From: Mesorhizobium sp. M9A.F.Ca.ET.002.03.1.2
Lineage (GTDB): Bacteria > Pseudomonadota > Alphaproteobacteria > Rhizobiales > Rhizobiaceae
DNA length: 64,000 nucleotides
Assembly (NCBI RefSeq): GCF_003952365.1
Contig: NZ_CP034443.1
Location: 3,837,001 to 3,901,000, forward strand
Reading direction: 5' to 3'
This document shows, piece by piece, positions 7,988-17,031 of this stretch. The translations under genes and the position numbers were made by a program. Numbering within the stretch: the stretch's first letter is position 1; every line of letters begins with the position of its first letter. The notes below the pieces were generated by a model, which was not told the origin of the DNA, did no database searches, and worked only from the letters and a program-made list of their open reading frames with translations.

Positions 7988-9862
7988 ATGCGAGTTTCAG
8001 ACCAACAAGAAGCGACCTGCGAAGCAGAGCTGTTCACGACCGGGTGCGAGTGCGTTGAGTTGAGTTCGATCAGGGCCAGATACGTTGAATTGCCCGGCGC
8101 GATGGCAGCCGGTTGCGAACGTATGGTTCATCCGTCGGTCCTCGGACAGAACGACCGTCGGCGCCAGCGCCGGTTTATCGGTGTCATGCTGGCCGCTCCG
8201 TTCTTCGCCGCGGGTGCAGCGGTCACGCTGGTCACCTCAGGCCTGGGCGCGGCGGTGACCATGGCCGCGATCTTTGCGACTTTCGGCCTTTGCTGGTTTA
8301 CCGCCTTGCTGGTGGCGGCATCGGGCAGGATGGCGTTCGCCGGCCAGGCCGCCCTGGCGATGGGCAGTCTTGCTCTTGCCGCTGTCATTGCCGCGGCGGG
8401 AGGTCTGGCCTCGCCAGTCGCCATGCTTGTCGTGGCGCTGCCGTTCGAGGCCTGGTGGATCGGTGCGTCTCGTCGCGCTGCACTGTGGGGTTCCGTATCC
8501 GCATCTGTCGCTATCCTGCTGCAGTCTTTTGCCGGGTCTGTGTTCCCGTTCGGCGCGGCGGAAATCGCCGCGTGGCATTGGCTGCTGCCGCTGGCCTGGG
8601 CGCTCGCCCTCGTTCCGCGTATCGCGGCGCTTGGCGATCCGGCCGGCGCGCAGCCGGCGACCGACGATCGGCTCGAGACCGTCATCGACGCCGTTGTCCT
8701 GCGGGTCGGCAGGCATGGCGAGGTTCTGGATGCGTCGGCAAAGGCGCGCACGATCTTGAAGCTGCAGCCGGAACTGCTGTTCGGTACCGGCCTGTTCGAT
8801 CGTATCCATCTGTCGGATCGCGTCGCATATCTCAGCGCCTTGGCCGACATGCGCGATGGCGCGCCAGCGCGCCGGCTCGATCTTCGCGTCCGGCTGCCGC
8901 AAAACGGCAACGGCCCGACGGCGGACAATTACCGGGCGTTTTCCCTTGAGCTGACGCGTGCGGAACAGCAGGAGGACGTCTTCACGTTCGTCCTGCGCGA
9001 AAACGACGAAGTCGCCGGATTGCGCGAAGAGCTTGCCGCTGCGAAAGAGGCGGCCGCGTCTGCCGAAGTTGCGAAAGGCCGGTTTCTGGCGGTTGTCAGC
9101 CACGAGCTTCGTACGCCGCTGAACGCCATCATCGGTTTTTCCGACATGCTGCTGCATGAAATGTTCGGTACCTTCAAGGATCCGCGCCAGAAGGAATATG
9201 TCGGCCTGGTCAAGGAGTCCGGCCAGCATCTGCTTGCCGTCGTCACTTCGATACTCGACGTGTCGAGGATCGAAGCCGGCGCCTATGCGACCGAGCCGGA
9301 ACCGTTCCGCTTCGTGGAAGCGGTCGAAATGTGCCAGTCGATGATGCGCTTGCAGGCTGAGGCAAAGAACATCGACCTGCAGGCTCAGATCGCACCGGAT
9401 GCAGGCGAGATAAACGCCGATCGTCGTGCCGTGCAGCAGATACTGATCAACCTCGTTTCCAACGCGATCAAGTTCACGCCCGATGGCGGCGATGTCGTCA
9501 TCGGCGCCAAGCGGATCGGTTCGCGACTGCATTTCTGGGTCAGGGACACCGGCATCGGCATCGCCGAGGAAGATTTTGCCAATCTCGGCAAGCCGTTCAT
9601 GCAGATCCAGAACGACTATACACGCCGCTTCGAGGGAACCGGGCTCGGTCTGTCGCTGGTGAAGGGCCTGGTGGCGCTGCACGAGGGCACGATGTCGATC
9701 GAAAGCATGCCGGGCGAGGGAACCACGGTAACGATCAGCTTGCCGGTGAACGGACCGAGGGGGCGTTCGACGGACAAGCCTGGCGTGCTGCCGATGCCAG
9801 CGACCAGAACGGAAGGGGAGACGAAAGGGGACAGGGATGGCTCGCTCCGCAAAACGGCCTAA
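7988..9862 (+). CDS. divJ: DivJ-type membrane sensor histidine kinase
   Basis: Probable kinase of the cell-cycle response regulator DivK. From the chosen start (624 residues) there is a long multi-pass membrane region (about 62-211), a degenerate PAS-like region (about 225-340), then the HisKA domain with H372 in VVSHELRTPLNAIIGF, and a HATPase domain with DTGIGI and GTGLGLSLVKG. This architecture is that of Caulobacter DivJ. In Sinorhizobium meliloti divJ sits next to mucR, as it nearly does here, which supports the name. The start is uncertain: no candidate ATG (7835, 7988, 8102, 8123) has a good ribosome site. It overlaps the next gene by 26 bases. Confidence 0.78.
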   Translation: MRVSDQQEATCEAELFTTGCECVELSSIRARYVELPGAMAAGCERMVHPSVLGQNDRRRQRRFIGVMLAAPFFAAGAAVTLVTSGLGAAVTMAAIFATFGLCWFTALLVAASGRMAFAGQAALAMGSLALAAVIAAAGGLASPVAMLVVALPFEAWWIGASRRAALWGSVSASVAILLQSFAGSVFPFGAAEIAAWHWLLPLAWALALVPRIAALGDPAGAQPATDDRLETVIDAVVLRVGRHGEVLDASAKARTILKLQPELLFGTGLFDRIHLSDRVAYLSALADMRDGAPARRLDLRVRLPQNGNGPTADNYRAFSLELTRAEQQEDVFTFVLRENDEVAGLREELAAAKEAAASAEVAKGRFLAVVSHELRTPLNAIIGFSDMLLHEMFGTFKDPRQKEYVGLVKESGQHLLAVVTSILDVSRIEAGAYATEPEPFRFVEAVEMCQSMMRLQAEAKNIDLQAQIAPDAGEINADRRAVQQILINLVSNAIKFTPDGGDVVIGAKRIGSRLHFWVRDTGIGIAEEDFANLGKPFMQIQNDYTRRFEGTGLGLSLVKGLVALHEGTMSIESMPGEGTTVTISLPVNGPRGRSTDKPGVLPMPATRTEGETKGDRDGSLRKTA

Positions 9863-10604
9863 GGCGGTGAAGCGCCGCGGCAACGCCTTCCAGGGTGGCG
9901 CGGTCGCGGTCGGCAGCCTGATTTCTCGCAATCCGGTTCTGGTCGGCGGTTCGACCGCCTTCCTGGTGACGTTGTTTTACGTTTCGGCGAACGCTCTCTG
10001 GTACCAGCCTTTTCCCCATGCCGGCGCGTTTTTCGCGACCAGGAGCATGGAGGGCTTTCCTCGAGCGGCCGCCATCGAACCTGAAACCACCATCAACATC
10101 GTGCGGCCGGGCCCGGCGCCGATCAAGAGCGATCCGGTGGTCGAGCAGGTCCAGAACATATTGAAGGGCCTCGATCTCTATACCGGCACGGTCGACGGGA
10201 TTCCCGGCCCCGCCACGCGCAAGGCCATACAAGCCTATCAGCAGAAGGTCGGGCTCGATGCTTCCGGCGAGATCGACAGCGCTCTGCTCGATCAACTGGG
10301 CGCTACGCCAACCGCCTCAACGGCCGTGCCGCATCCGGCACCTCGCCCCGGCGACACGGCCGCCGTTCCCGCTTCCGCTTCGGCGCCGGCAAATGCGTCA
10401 GCGCCGGCACCAGACGCCCGCATCGTCAAGATCCAGGCCGGGTTGAAGGCATTCGGCAATGACGACATGCAGCTTGATGGCGTGGTGGGGGCACGCACCA
10501 AGGCGGCGATCAAGGAGTTCCAGTCGCTGTTCGGGCTGCCGGAGACCGGCGAACCCGACGAGGTCGTCTACGCCAAGATGCGCGAGATCGGCCTGACCAA
10601 CTGA
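9837..10604 (+). CDS. Membrane protein with two peptidoglycan-binding domains
   Basis: 255 residues. A basic N-terminus is followed by one membrane segment (about 27-48), then two PG_binding_1 repeats (about 100-160 and 195-252) with the DGIPGPATRKAIQAYQ and DGVVGARTKAAIKEFQ signatures. An Ala/Pro-rich linker (about 165-190) separates them. There is no attached hydrolase domain, so it probably binds cell wall without cutting it. The ORF starts inside the end of divJ (26-base overlap), implying translational coupling and a possible link between division signalling and the envelope. Confidence 0.88.
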   Translation: MARSAKRPKAVKRRGNAFQGGAVAVGSLISRNPVLVGGSTAFLVTLFYVSANALWYQPFPHAGAFFATRSMEGFPRAAAIEPETTINIVRPGPAPIKSDPVVEQVQNILKGLDLYTGTVDGIPGPATRKAIQAYQQKVGLDASGEIDSALLDQLGATPTASTAVPHPAPRPGDTAAVPASASAPANASAPAPDARIVKIQAGLKAFGNDDMQLDGVVGARTKAAIKEFQSLFGLPETGEPDEVVYAKMREIGLTN

Positions 10605-10643
10605 TGTGATGATTGAGGCGCCCACGCGCCAACCGGCCGGGCA

Positions 10644-10667
10644 AAAACCGATTTCGGTTTTCGGGCC
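10644..10667 (+). terminator. Hairpin between the PG-binding gene and the DUF1491 gene
   Basis: AAAACCG (10644-10650) pairs with CGGTTTT (10655-10661) over a 4-base loop, flanked by GC-rich sequence. It is 40 bases after the preceding stop. It may act as a weak terminator; it also resembles the CCGAAAATCG-type core of the repeat at 27474. Confidence 0.4.
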
Positions 10668-10707
10668 TTTGCTCTAAGTACCGTCCGATGTCGTCCAGAA
10701 TCCTGCC

Positions 10708-11055
10708 ATGCGCGTAACCACCGATCTGTGGGTATCGGCCCTGTTGCGCCGGGTTTTCGGCGCAGGCGGCTTTGCCGCCGTGGTCAAGCGCGGCGCGACC
10801 GAAGCTGGTGCCGTCTTCGTGCTGGCGCGTGGTCGCCTGGGCGAGGTTGCCTTGTTCGGGCCGGCGCCGCAGACGAGCTACGATTCAGCCAAGCCCGGCG
10901 ACCGTTTCTTCAGCCTGCTTGGCGCCGGCGACGATGCCGCCGTCTTTGACGCGCGATTGGAAAAGGAGAAGAAATTCGATCCCGACATCTGGGTGGTCGA
11001 GATCGAGGCCGGCTCTGTTCCCGTCGAGGACCTTATTTCCGTCAAGTCGCTCTGA
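10708..11055 (+). CDS. DUF1491 family protein
   Basis: 115 residues, no signal peptide or membrane segment. The sequence begins MRVTTDLWVSALLRRVF and contains the AVFVLARG and DIWVVEIE stretches typical of DUF1491, a family common in Rhizobiales and of unknown function. It lies downstream of divJ and the PG-binding gene in the same direction, about 100 bases away, and is convergent with the DUF2336 gene. Confidence 0.82.
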   Translation: MRVTTDLWVSALLRRVFGAGGFAAVVKRGATEAGAVFVLARGRLGEVALFGPAPQTSYDSAKPGDRFFSLLGAGDDAAVFDARLEKEKKFDPDIWVVEIEAGSVPVEDLISVKSL

Positions 11056-11100
11056 CGATATGCAGGAAAACAAAGGCTTAGGACGTCAGCTTGAATCTCT

Positions 11101-12156
11101 TCAGAAGCGGCGCGCCTTAACGCTGGCGGCAGCATTGTCGCTGTCCGCTTTGCGGATGTCGGCGTTCGCCGCAGCGGGCCAGGTATTGTGAATGGCCTTC
11201 GACAGTGTCTCGGCTTTCCAGCCGCGTAACCTGTCCAGTGCAGCGTCGCGATGCAGCAATCGGTACCGGTCGAGGAAGATGCGGATGGCCTGCGGATGCG
11301 GAAACTCCGTGGGATAGACGGCGACGGTGATCAGGAATGCCCTGTCTTCACCGAGATCGAGCGCGCGCAGGGCAGCCAGCAGCGACGTGTAGTTCTGGTT
11401 CGCGGTGAGCGACCGCGCCGTTGAAAAATCGATTTCGAGCGCGTCGGCGAGTGCTGTCTGAAAGAATGCGGCGTTGCCGGTCAGCGCCGTCTCGCGCAGT
11501 TTGACATAGGTTTCGGTACAGGCGAGCGGACTGATGGTTGCGCCGCCGCTCTCCGCGTCGGCACGCATCATCGACCGTAGCCGGCGCCGCGCATTTTCGA
11601 CGGCGGCACCAGGCGCCTGCTGCCTGTCGGGACCGGACACAACGACTTCAGCGGTTTCGGGCGCCGTCTGGGCGATCGCCTTCGGCTGCCGCACACTCAC
11701 CAGCGTCGGCTTTTCAAGCGCCCTGATCAGGTGGGCTATGGTCGGGTTGAGATCCTTGCGGCGCGCGATGGCGCGCGCGTGGGGTAGGCCGTGACGTCCG
11801 ATCAGCGCGATGAGGTCGATATCGCTGAGCGCTCGCGAGCGGATGAGCAGCGGGGCGGCGATGTCGACCGGCTCCTCGCAAAGCCGCCGGACCAGTGCGG
11901 CGGGCGCATATTCGCATTCGGAAAGGGCGGCGGCGACATAGCGGCGCGATTCGACCGACACATTGTCGAAAAGCGGAAGCGTCAGATCCTCAAGTTGCGC
12001 GATCTCCCGGCGCGAAGGACGGGTGAGCGAGCAGAACGCAGACACCGCGGCGCGGAAGAGCCTTTCGGCCTTCCCCGGTTCAGCCCGTATAGCGATTTGC
12101 CTGAAATCCGAAGATGACACGAAGGATACGCCTGCACTCGACACAATCTGGACCAC
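11101..12156 (-). CDS. DUF2336 family protein
   Basis: 351 residues, predicted soluble and largely helical. It has the DUF2336 pattern of HEAT-like helices (for example the YVAAALSE and DIDLIALIGRHG segments). The family is restricted to alphaproteobacteria and has no established biochemical role. A position beside divJ and DUF1491 is consistent with a cell-cycle or envelope function, but that is context only. It is transcribed towards DUF1491 and is divergent from the small protein gene at 12329. Confidence 0.82.
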   Translation of the reverse strand: MVQIVSSAGVSFVSSSDFRQIAIRAEPGKAERLFRAAVSAFCSLTRPSRREIAQLEDLTLPLFDNVSVESRRYVAAALSECEYAPAALVRRLCEEPVDIAAPLLIRSRALSDIDLIALIGRHGLPHARAIARRKDLNPTIAHLIRALEKPTLVSVRQPKAIAQTAPETAEVVVSGPDRQQAPGAAVENARRRLRSMMRADAESGGATISPLACTETYVKLRETALTGNAAFFQTALADALEIDFSTARSLTANQNYTSLLAALRALDLGEDRAFLITVAVYPTEFPHPQAIRIFLDRYRLLHRDAALDRLRGWKAETLSKAIHNTWPAAANADIRKADSDNAAASVKARRF

Positions 12157-12242
12157 GCGCGACCGGGACTATGTCGGTTTCGCATTTGCCTCGGGTCAGG
12201 ACGCCCTGACCTCCAGACAAAGATCAAATTAGCGGCGATCCG

Positions 12243-12258
12243 TTAGCGTTCCGTTAAC
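12243..12258 (+). promoter_or_regulatory. Candidate CtrA-binding box between divergent genes
   Basis: TTAG-N7-TTAAC (12243-12246 and 12254-12258) is one mismatch from the CtrA consensus. It lies 86 bases upstream of the DUF2336 start on one side and 71 bases upstream of the small protein gene on the other, so it could serve either. Confidence 0.35.
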
Positions 12259-12328
12259 CTACTGCCTCCTTAATCAGATTGGAGGCGTTGCGTTGTGCTC
12301 CGGGGCAACCGAGAGGAATACGCGAACC

Positions 12329-12565
12329 ATGGGCATGGTACTGTCTTTCGTGCCGCGAGCGGCGGCAACCAATCGAGCAGAACGAAACACCGGAACGCCG
12401 GCGGCGGTGATCATTTTCCCCGGCGTCCGCTACGAACAACGGCAGCTGACGGGCGAGGCGCGGCCAAGCGCCGGTCCGGACAAGCCAGGCTCGTCCGGGA
12501 CGATGCCAGGCTCGTCACCGACGATGCCGGGCTCGTCGGGGACGCTGCCTGTTCCGCATCATTAG
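12329..12565 (+). CDS. Small protein with a PGSS-type heptad repeat tail
   Basis: 78 residues. The N-terminal part includes the IIFPGVRYE segment, which I associate with small uncharacterised Rhizobiales proteins. The tail is about three copies of a seven-residue unit PGSS(G/P)TM made by a 21-bp tandem DNA repeat (12482-12544). The start is set by a GAGAGGA ribosome site at 12311; an upstream in-frame ATG at 12293 lacks one. No known domain, no signal peptide. Function unknown. Confidence 0.6.
   Translation: MGMVLSFVPRAAATNRAERNTGTPAAVIIFPGVRYEQRQLTGEARPSAGPDKPGSSGTMPGSSPTMPGSSGTLPVPHH
12482..12544 (+). repeat. 21-bp tandem repeat, three copies
   Basis: The units at 12482-12502, 12503-12523 and 12524-12544 share the core GCC(A/G)GGCTCGTC and differ at a few positions. 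The repeat is in frame with the small protein gene and encodes its heptapeptide tail, so copy-number changes would leave the reading frame intact. Confidence 0.85.
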
Positions 12566-12649
12566 AGCGCCGCGCGTCCTGTTGGGTGCGCAAACGACGC
12601 GATGACTTTGAATTCGGTATAGGACGGCCGCCGCATATTCCGGTTGACG

Positions 12650-13198
12650 TCAGAAATCCTGCGGCTCGCAGGAGCCTTGCTCGAGAAACCGTGACACGAC
12701 CGGCTTCCAGCTGTCGTCGGGCACGAAAGAGCGGATGACGAACATGCCTTCGTCGATGGGCGCCTCGACGAAGATCGCCCCTTGCAATTCCTCGGGAAGA
12801 TCCTTGCGGATCTCGATCATCTGCGCCGGCGTCAGTACGATAGTGTCGAGACCCCTTCCGGTCGCACTGTGGTCGTTGAAGGAATAGATGTTGTGGCCGC
12901 TGCGGTCATAGACCGATACGGACCAGAACGGGACGTTTCCCGATGCCTTGACCCGCACCATCCCTTCGGACAGATCGAACCGGCAAGCCGCCGCATAAAA
13001 CAGTGGATCGACGGACTTCACCACCGGCGCCCCGCCGGCCTCCGCGTCCAGCCTGGTCATCGTATAGAGGTCCGAGGCCATGGCCAGGCGCGACCAGGCA
13101 TCGCGTTCGGAAAATTCCGGGACGAGCAGCAGCACGATGACGTGCACGATGCCGGCGCCAAGCAGGCCAAGCAGGATCGCGTGCAGCAGCTTACGCAT
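12650..13198 (-). CDS. DUF1254 membrane-anchored protein
   Basis: 182 residues with an N-terminal membrane anchor (about 6-28), then a periplasmic domain with the FYAAACRFDLSEG and FWSVSVYDRSGHNIYSF features of the DUF1254 family. No catalytic residues are recognisable. It overlaps the upstream DUF1214 gene by 8 bases (its ATG lies just before that gene's TAA), so the two are translationally coupled. Many bacteria carry DUF1254 and DUF1214 fused in one longer protein; here each half has its own membrane leader. Confidence 0.82.
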   Translation of the reverse strand: MRKLLHAILLGLLGAGIVHVIVLLLVPEFSERDAWSRLAMASDLYTMTRLDAEAGGAPVVKSVDPLFYAAACRFDLSEGMVRVKASGNVPFWSVSVYDRSGHNIYSFNDHSATGRGLDTIVLTPAQMIEIRKDLPEELQGAIFVEAPIDEGMFVIRSFVPDDSWKPVVSRFLEQGSCEPQDF

Positions 13199-13775
13199 TG
13201 CAGCCGACCTTCACGATCTGCGGCAGCGTGACATCCGAAAGACCCGTGCTGCTGGCGATAGGCGTGTCGTAGAATGTCAGCACGAAATACATCCGGCCGA
13301 CGCCGTCGGAAAACAGCCAGTTGCCGGGCGCGGGACGGTTGCCGACGGAAATCACCACCGAATTGTCCGGCTGGCGCAGCACCTGGTAGGATTGAAGTGC
13401 CGCAGGCCTTGGCTTGCCGGTCTCGACCACCCCGAGCGACTGATCGGCGGCATAGAGGGTCCAGAACCGCGCCGTGGGGAATCCGCCTTCGATTTCATAG
13501 GCGCATTGGCGTTTCAACAGTTCGCCGCCGGAATCGCGTTCGGCGACAAAGGACAGGCCTTCTGCCTGCCCGAGTGCGAGGACACCCTCGCGCGCCACGC
13601 GGGCTTTCGAATAAGGGTCCGCCGCCTGCGTGCCGATATCGGGGAACGCCGTCCATTGGCCGATCCTGATCGCACCTATGCCATCCTGCGTCTTGAGAGC
13701 GTACCAGACGCTGCCGCTGCCGCCGCCGATGGCTATGGCAAGCGCGAGGAGCGTCAGGAATGCGTTCTTGAGCAT
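13191..13775 (-). CDS. DUF1214 membrane-anchored protein
   Basis: 194 residues. The hydrophobic N-terminus (about 5-26) is an anchor. The periplasmic part includes ARFWTLYAAD and GNRPAPGNWLFSDG, the DUF1214 signature near the C-terminus. The frame is open far upstream, but MLKNAFLTLL is the only start that places a membrane segment at the N-terminus. It is the first gene of a two-gene unit with the DUF1254 gene and lies downstream of the penicillin-binding protein gene on the same strand. Confidence 0.82.
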   Translation of the reverse strand: MLKNAFLTLLALAIAIGGGSGSVWYALKTQDGIGAIRIGQWTAFPDIGTQAADPYSKARVAREGVLALGQAEGLSFVAERDSGGELLKRQCAYEIEGGFPTARFWTLYAADQSLGVVETGKPRPAALQSYQVLRQPDNSVVISVGNRPAPGNWLFSDGVGRMYFVLTFYDTPIASSTGLSDVTLPQIVKVGCNA

Positions 13776-13888
13776 GAAGAGCCGCGGAAAGAGGAGTGCC
13801 GCTCGGGGATATCGCGGGGCAGGGGGCGATGGCAAGCGGACCCTGTGGAATTGCCGGTGCGAGGATGGCCTGGCCCGTCGTGCCGGCA

Positions 13889-16045
13889 TCAAAGCGCCGA
13901 CAGGGTCTCCGGCGTCGCAGGTGTCTGGAGGACGGGCGCCGACTGGAACTGCTTGGTGATGTCCCTGAGCGCCCGCGTGGTTTGGCTGGACAGCACCGGC
14001 GGGCGCTCGGCGGCGCTGGTCGCAGCCTGCTCGGCATTCTTCTTTTCCGCTTCCTCGGCCTTGGCCGCGATCTTCTCGTCGACGAACGGATGATCGAGAC
14101 CGGGGATCGGCTTGAGGTCGATATTCTGGTGCGCATAGACCATCAGCCGCTGCCACACCATCGCCGGCAGCGAGCCGCCGGTCATGTTGTTGGTCGGGGT
14201 GAAGTCGTCATTGCCGAGCCACACGGCAGCCGTGTAGTTTCCGGTGAAGCCGACATACCAGGCGTCGCGGTAAGACTGCGTGGTGCCGGTCTTGCCGGCC
14301 GAAACGATGTTGGGAAGGGCGGCGCGCCGTGCCGTGCCCATCACCGGCACCGCCGCCAGCACGGTGTTCATGGATTTCAGCGCCTGTTCCGACAGCACAC
14401 GGTGCGGCGGCGGCGCATCCTTGGCGAAATCGTAAACCACCTCGCCGGTACGGGTGACGAGCTGGGTGATGCCATGCCGGGAGCCGACAAAGCCGTTCTG
14501 GGCGAACACGCTATAACCTGTCGCCTGGTCCATTACGGTCATGCCCGATGTGCCGAGCACCATCGTCTTGTGCGATTCGAGCGGCGATTCGACGCCCATG
14601 GCCTCCGCCATCGCCTTGATCGGCTTGATGCCGAGATAATTCTTGGCCAGCCGGACGGGTACGGTGTTGATCGATTTGGCGACCGCCGTGATCAGCGTGA
14701 CATTGCCGGCCGATCCGCCATTGTAATTGTGAGGCGACCAGTTGCCCCAGGAGATCGGCCCGCCGGAAACGACGGAGTCCGGTGTGAAGCCATGCTCCAT
14801 CGCCGTTGCATAGACGTAGGGTTTAAACGATGAGCCGCTCTGGCGCAGCGCCTTGGTGGCGCGGTTGAACTGGCTGGCACCGTAGTCGCGGCCGCCGACG
14901 ATCGCCCTGACCGCGCCATTGGTTTCGATGACGACCATGGCACCTTCGGTGACGTTGTATTCCTTGCCGAACTGACGGAGATGAAACTCCATCGATTCTT
15001 CCGCCGCCTTCTGGATGTTGGCGTCGAAAGTGGTGTGAGCGACCAGCGAATGCTGGCCGGACTTCGCCGCGATCTTCTTGACCTCGTCGAATGCCCAGTC
15101 GAGGTAGTAATCCGGGCTCTTCTGCTCGCCGCGATCGACGATTTCGGCCGGATGCAGCCGCGCCTGCAGCACTTGGCCCTCGCTCATGAAGCCGGCGTCG
15201 ACGAGATTGGACAGCACCACATTGGCCCGCGCCCTGGCAGCAGGCAGGTTGATGTGCGGCGCGTATTTGGTCGGCGCCTTGAACAGGCCGGCCAGCATCG
15301 CCGCTTCGGCGAGGTTTAGATCCTTGACGCTTTTGCCGAAATAGAAATCGGCGGCCGCTTCGATGCCGAAGGTGCCGCCGCCCATATAGACGCGATCGAG
15401 ATAGAGCTGCAGGATCTCCTTCTTCGACAGATTGGCCTCGAGCCACAGCGACAGGAAGGCTTCCTTGATCTTGCGCTCCAATGTGCGTTCATTGGTCAGG
15501 AACAGGTTCTTGGCCAACTGCTGGGTGATGCTCGAGCCGCCCTGCACCACGGAATTCGCCCGCACATTCTCGAAGATCGCGCGCGAAAGGCCGAGCGCAT
15601 CGATGCCGTGGTGATCGAAGAAACGGCGATCCTCCGTGGCCAGTACCGCTTTGATGACCTGGTCGGGCATCTCGTCGACTGGCACCGAGTCACGCTGGAT
15701 GATGCCGCGCTGGCCGATCTCGTTGCCGTAGCGGTCGAGGAAGGTGACGGCGAAGTCGCCCTGGGCGCGCCAGTCACCTGCGGTTTCCTGGAAGGCCGGC
15801 AAGGCGAGCGCCAGCATGACGACGATGCCGCCGGCACCGAGCGTGAAGCCCTCGCTCAAAAGTTCGATGATGCCGCGGCGCCAGCCGGTGACGCGGAAAC
15901 GCCGGAAAAAAATCGTGGCCGCTTCCCAGAACCGGCGCGCCTTGAAGCCGATGTCGTAGAGCGAGGAATCGAACCACGCATCGGCCGCGAGCAACCTTGC
16001 GGCGATCGGACCTCTTCTCTTGCGTGGTTCCAAAGGAGTGCCCAT
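13889..16045 (-). CDS. Bifunctional class A penicillin-binding protein (PBP1A family)
   Basis: Polymerises and crosslinks peptidoglycan at the outer face of the inner membrane. 718 residues: cytoplasmic tail, one membrane segment (about 68-85), GT51 glycosyltransferase domain with catalytic E138 in EDRRFFDHHG, and a transpeptidase domain with S405-xx-K408, S458-x-N460 and K585-T-G. All catalytic motifs are intact. It is shorter than the classical 800-residue PBP1a, and I see no obvious inserted OB-type domain. The low-complexity C-terminal tail (about 650-718) has no recognised fold. Confidence 0.94.
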   Translation of the reverse strand: MGTPLEPRKRRGPIAARLLAADAWFDSSLYDIGFKARRFWEAATIFFRRFRVTGWRRGIIELLSEGFTLGAGGIVVMLALALPAFQETAGDWRAQGDFAVTFLDRYGNEIGQRGIIQRDSVPVDEMPDQVIKAVLATEDRRFFDHHGIDALGLSRAIFENVRANSVVQGGSSITQQLAKNLFLTNERTLERKIKEAFLSLWLEANLSKKEILQLYLDRVYMGGGTFGIEAAADFYFGKSVKDLNLAEAAMLAGLFKAPTKYAPHINLPAARARANVVLSNLVDAGFMSEGQVLQARLHPAEIVDRGEQKSPDYYLDWAFDEVKKIAAKSGQHSLVAHTTFDANIQKAAEESMEFHLRQFGKEYNVTEGAMVVIETNGAVRAIVGGRDYGASQFNRATKALRQSGSSFKPYVYATAMEHGFTPDSVVSGGPISWGNWSPHNYNGGSAGNVTLITAVAKSINTVPVRLAKNYLGIKPIKAMAEAMGVESPLESHKTMVLGTSGMTVMDQATGYSVFAQNGFVGSRHGITQLVTRTGEVVYDFAKDAPPPHRVLSEQALKSMNTVLAAVPVMGTARRAALPNIVSAGKTGTTQSYRDAWYVGFTGNYTAAVWLGNDDFTPTNNMTGGSLPAMVWQRLMVYAHQNIDLKPIPGLDHPFVDEKIAAKAEEAEKKNAEQAATSAAERPPVLSSQTTRALRDITKQFQSAPVLQTPATPETLSAL

Positions 16046-16229
16046 TCCAGGAATCCGGCTGCGGCGCCGCCGTGAACTGAAACTGCGTGCGGCAATTTCA
16101 GGGCAGCGCCCCAGCCAAGACTATTCGTCCATTTTTGCGTGGCCCACAAGGGCGAGGGGTGCGGTTTGTCGATCCGAGGGGCGATCCAAGGCCACGCCAC
16201 CGCCTTGCGGCTCGGTTTGGCGTCCGATG

Positions 16230-16868
16230 TCACCGCGCGGCCATAAAGCGCAGAAAATGCGCCACGTCGGCTTCGCTGGGTTCCTGGCCGGTGAAACTGC
16301 GCAGATAGGCAGCGAGATGACTGACTCTTGCCTCGACTGGCTCCTTGAGGTCGAGCACATAATAGCCGATCTGCATGTAGTAGAGCACGCGGGCGCGGAT
16401 GAAGGCGTCCTCTTCACCATAGCCGTGACGGCGATACATGTCGCGTATTGCGCCCAGGCGGTCATTGTCGGCCTGGTCAATGGCCCGGCGCACGTCGTCT
16501 GAGCGACGCGCCCATTCCCGGATGGCGAAGTCGAGCCGCGGATCGAACAGGCGCTCGTCCGCCCAGCATTCGAACACGTTCATGACGCCCATGATGATGC
16601 TCTCGGCCGGCCGCTGAGCGCGTTCGACAATCGCTTTGGTGTTAGTGTTGCGCCAATGGGCAAGCAACTGGTCGAGCAGATCCTGGCGGCTCTCGAAATA
16701 CCAGTAGAAGCTTGAGCGCGAAACGCCGAGCTTCTGGCCGAGCGGCAGCACGCGCACGCTTTCGATGCCGTCTGAAATCATTGTCTTGAGTGCAAGATCG
16801 ATCCAGTCCCAGCGCGTCACCTTGATGTTGCCGGGCGCCGGCTCGTCCTGCGGAGCAATCATGATCAT
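16230..16868 (-). CDS. TetR-family transcriptional regulator
   Basis: About 212 residues. The N-terminal helix-turn-helix includes LPLGQKLGVSRSSFYWYF, the TetR recognition-helix pattern. The C-terminal ligand domain is helical and unassigned. The start MIMIAPQ is chosen because residues before it lack family similarity; ATG at 16862 is nearly as good and neither has a strong ribosome site. It is transcribed divergently from the MttB-family methyltransferase gene, so that gene is its most likely target and a methylated amine its likely inducer (inference). Confidence 0.85.
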   Translation of the reverse strand: MIMIAPQDEPAPGNIKVTRWDWIDLALKTMISDGIESVRVLPLGQKLGVSRSSFYWYFESRQDLLDQLLAHWRNTNTKAIVERAQRPAESIIMGVMNVFECWADERLFDPRLDFAIREWARRSDDVRRAIDQADNDRLGAIRDMYRRHGYGEEDAFIRARVLYYMQIGYYVLDLKEPVEARVSHLAAYLRSFTGQEPSEADVAHFLRFMAAR

Positions 16869-16904
16869 GGCCGCACAATAGGCATGACGGGGGGTGCATA
16901 CAAC

Positions 16905-16930
16905 CGTACTAGACACATATGTACAGTGCA
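16905..16930. promoter_or_regulatory. Possible TetR operator between divergent genes
   Basis: An 8-bp palindrome, ACATATGT (16915-16922), lies in a partly symmetric stretch in the intergenic region between the TetR gene and the methyltransferase gene. Position fits an operator, but the symmetry is short. Confidence 0.25.
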
Positions 16931-17031
16931 AGTATCCTGCCAACGAACTGGGCCGAGCGGCCGGCGCGCGTCATCGCGGCCTCGCTTACGATCCCCAAGG
17001 CAAGGCAATACGGCAATGAGGAGTATCCGCC

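Noticed and set aside
12482..12544. CRISPR-like repeat array
   Set aside because: The units are directly adjacent with no spacers and encode a peptide repeat in frame.
12650..13775. Frameshift in a single DUF1254/DUF1214 gene
   Set aside because: Each frame has its own start and N-terminal membrane segment, so two genes are more likely than one broken gene.
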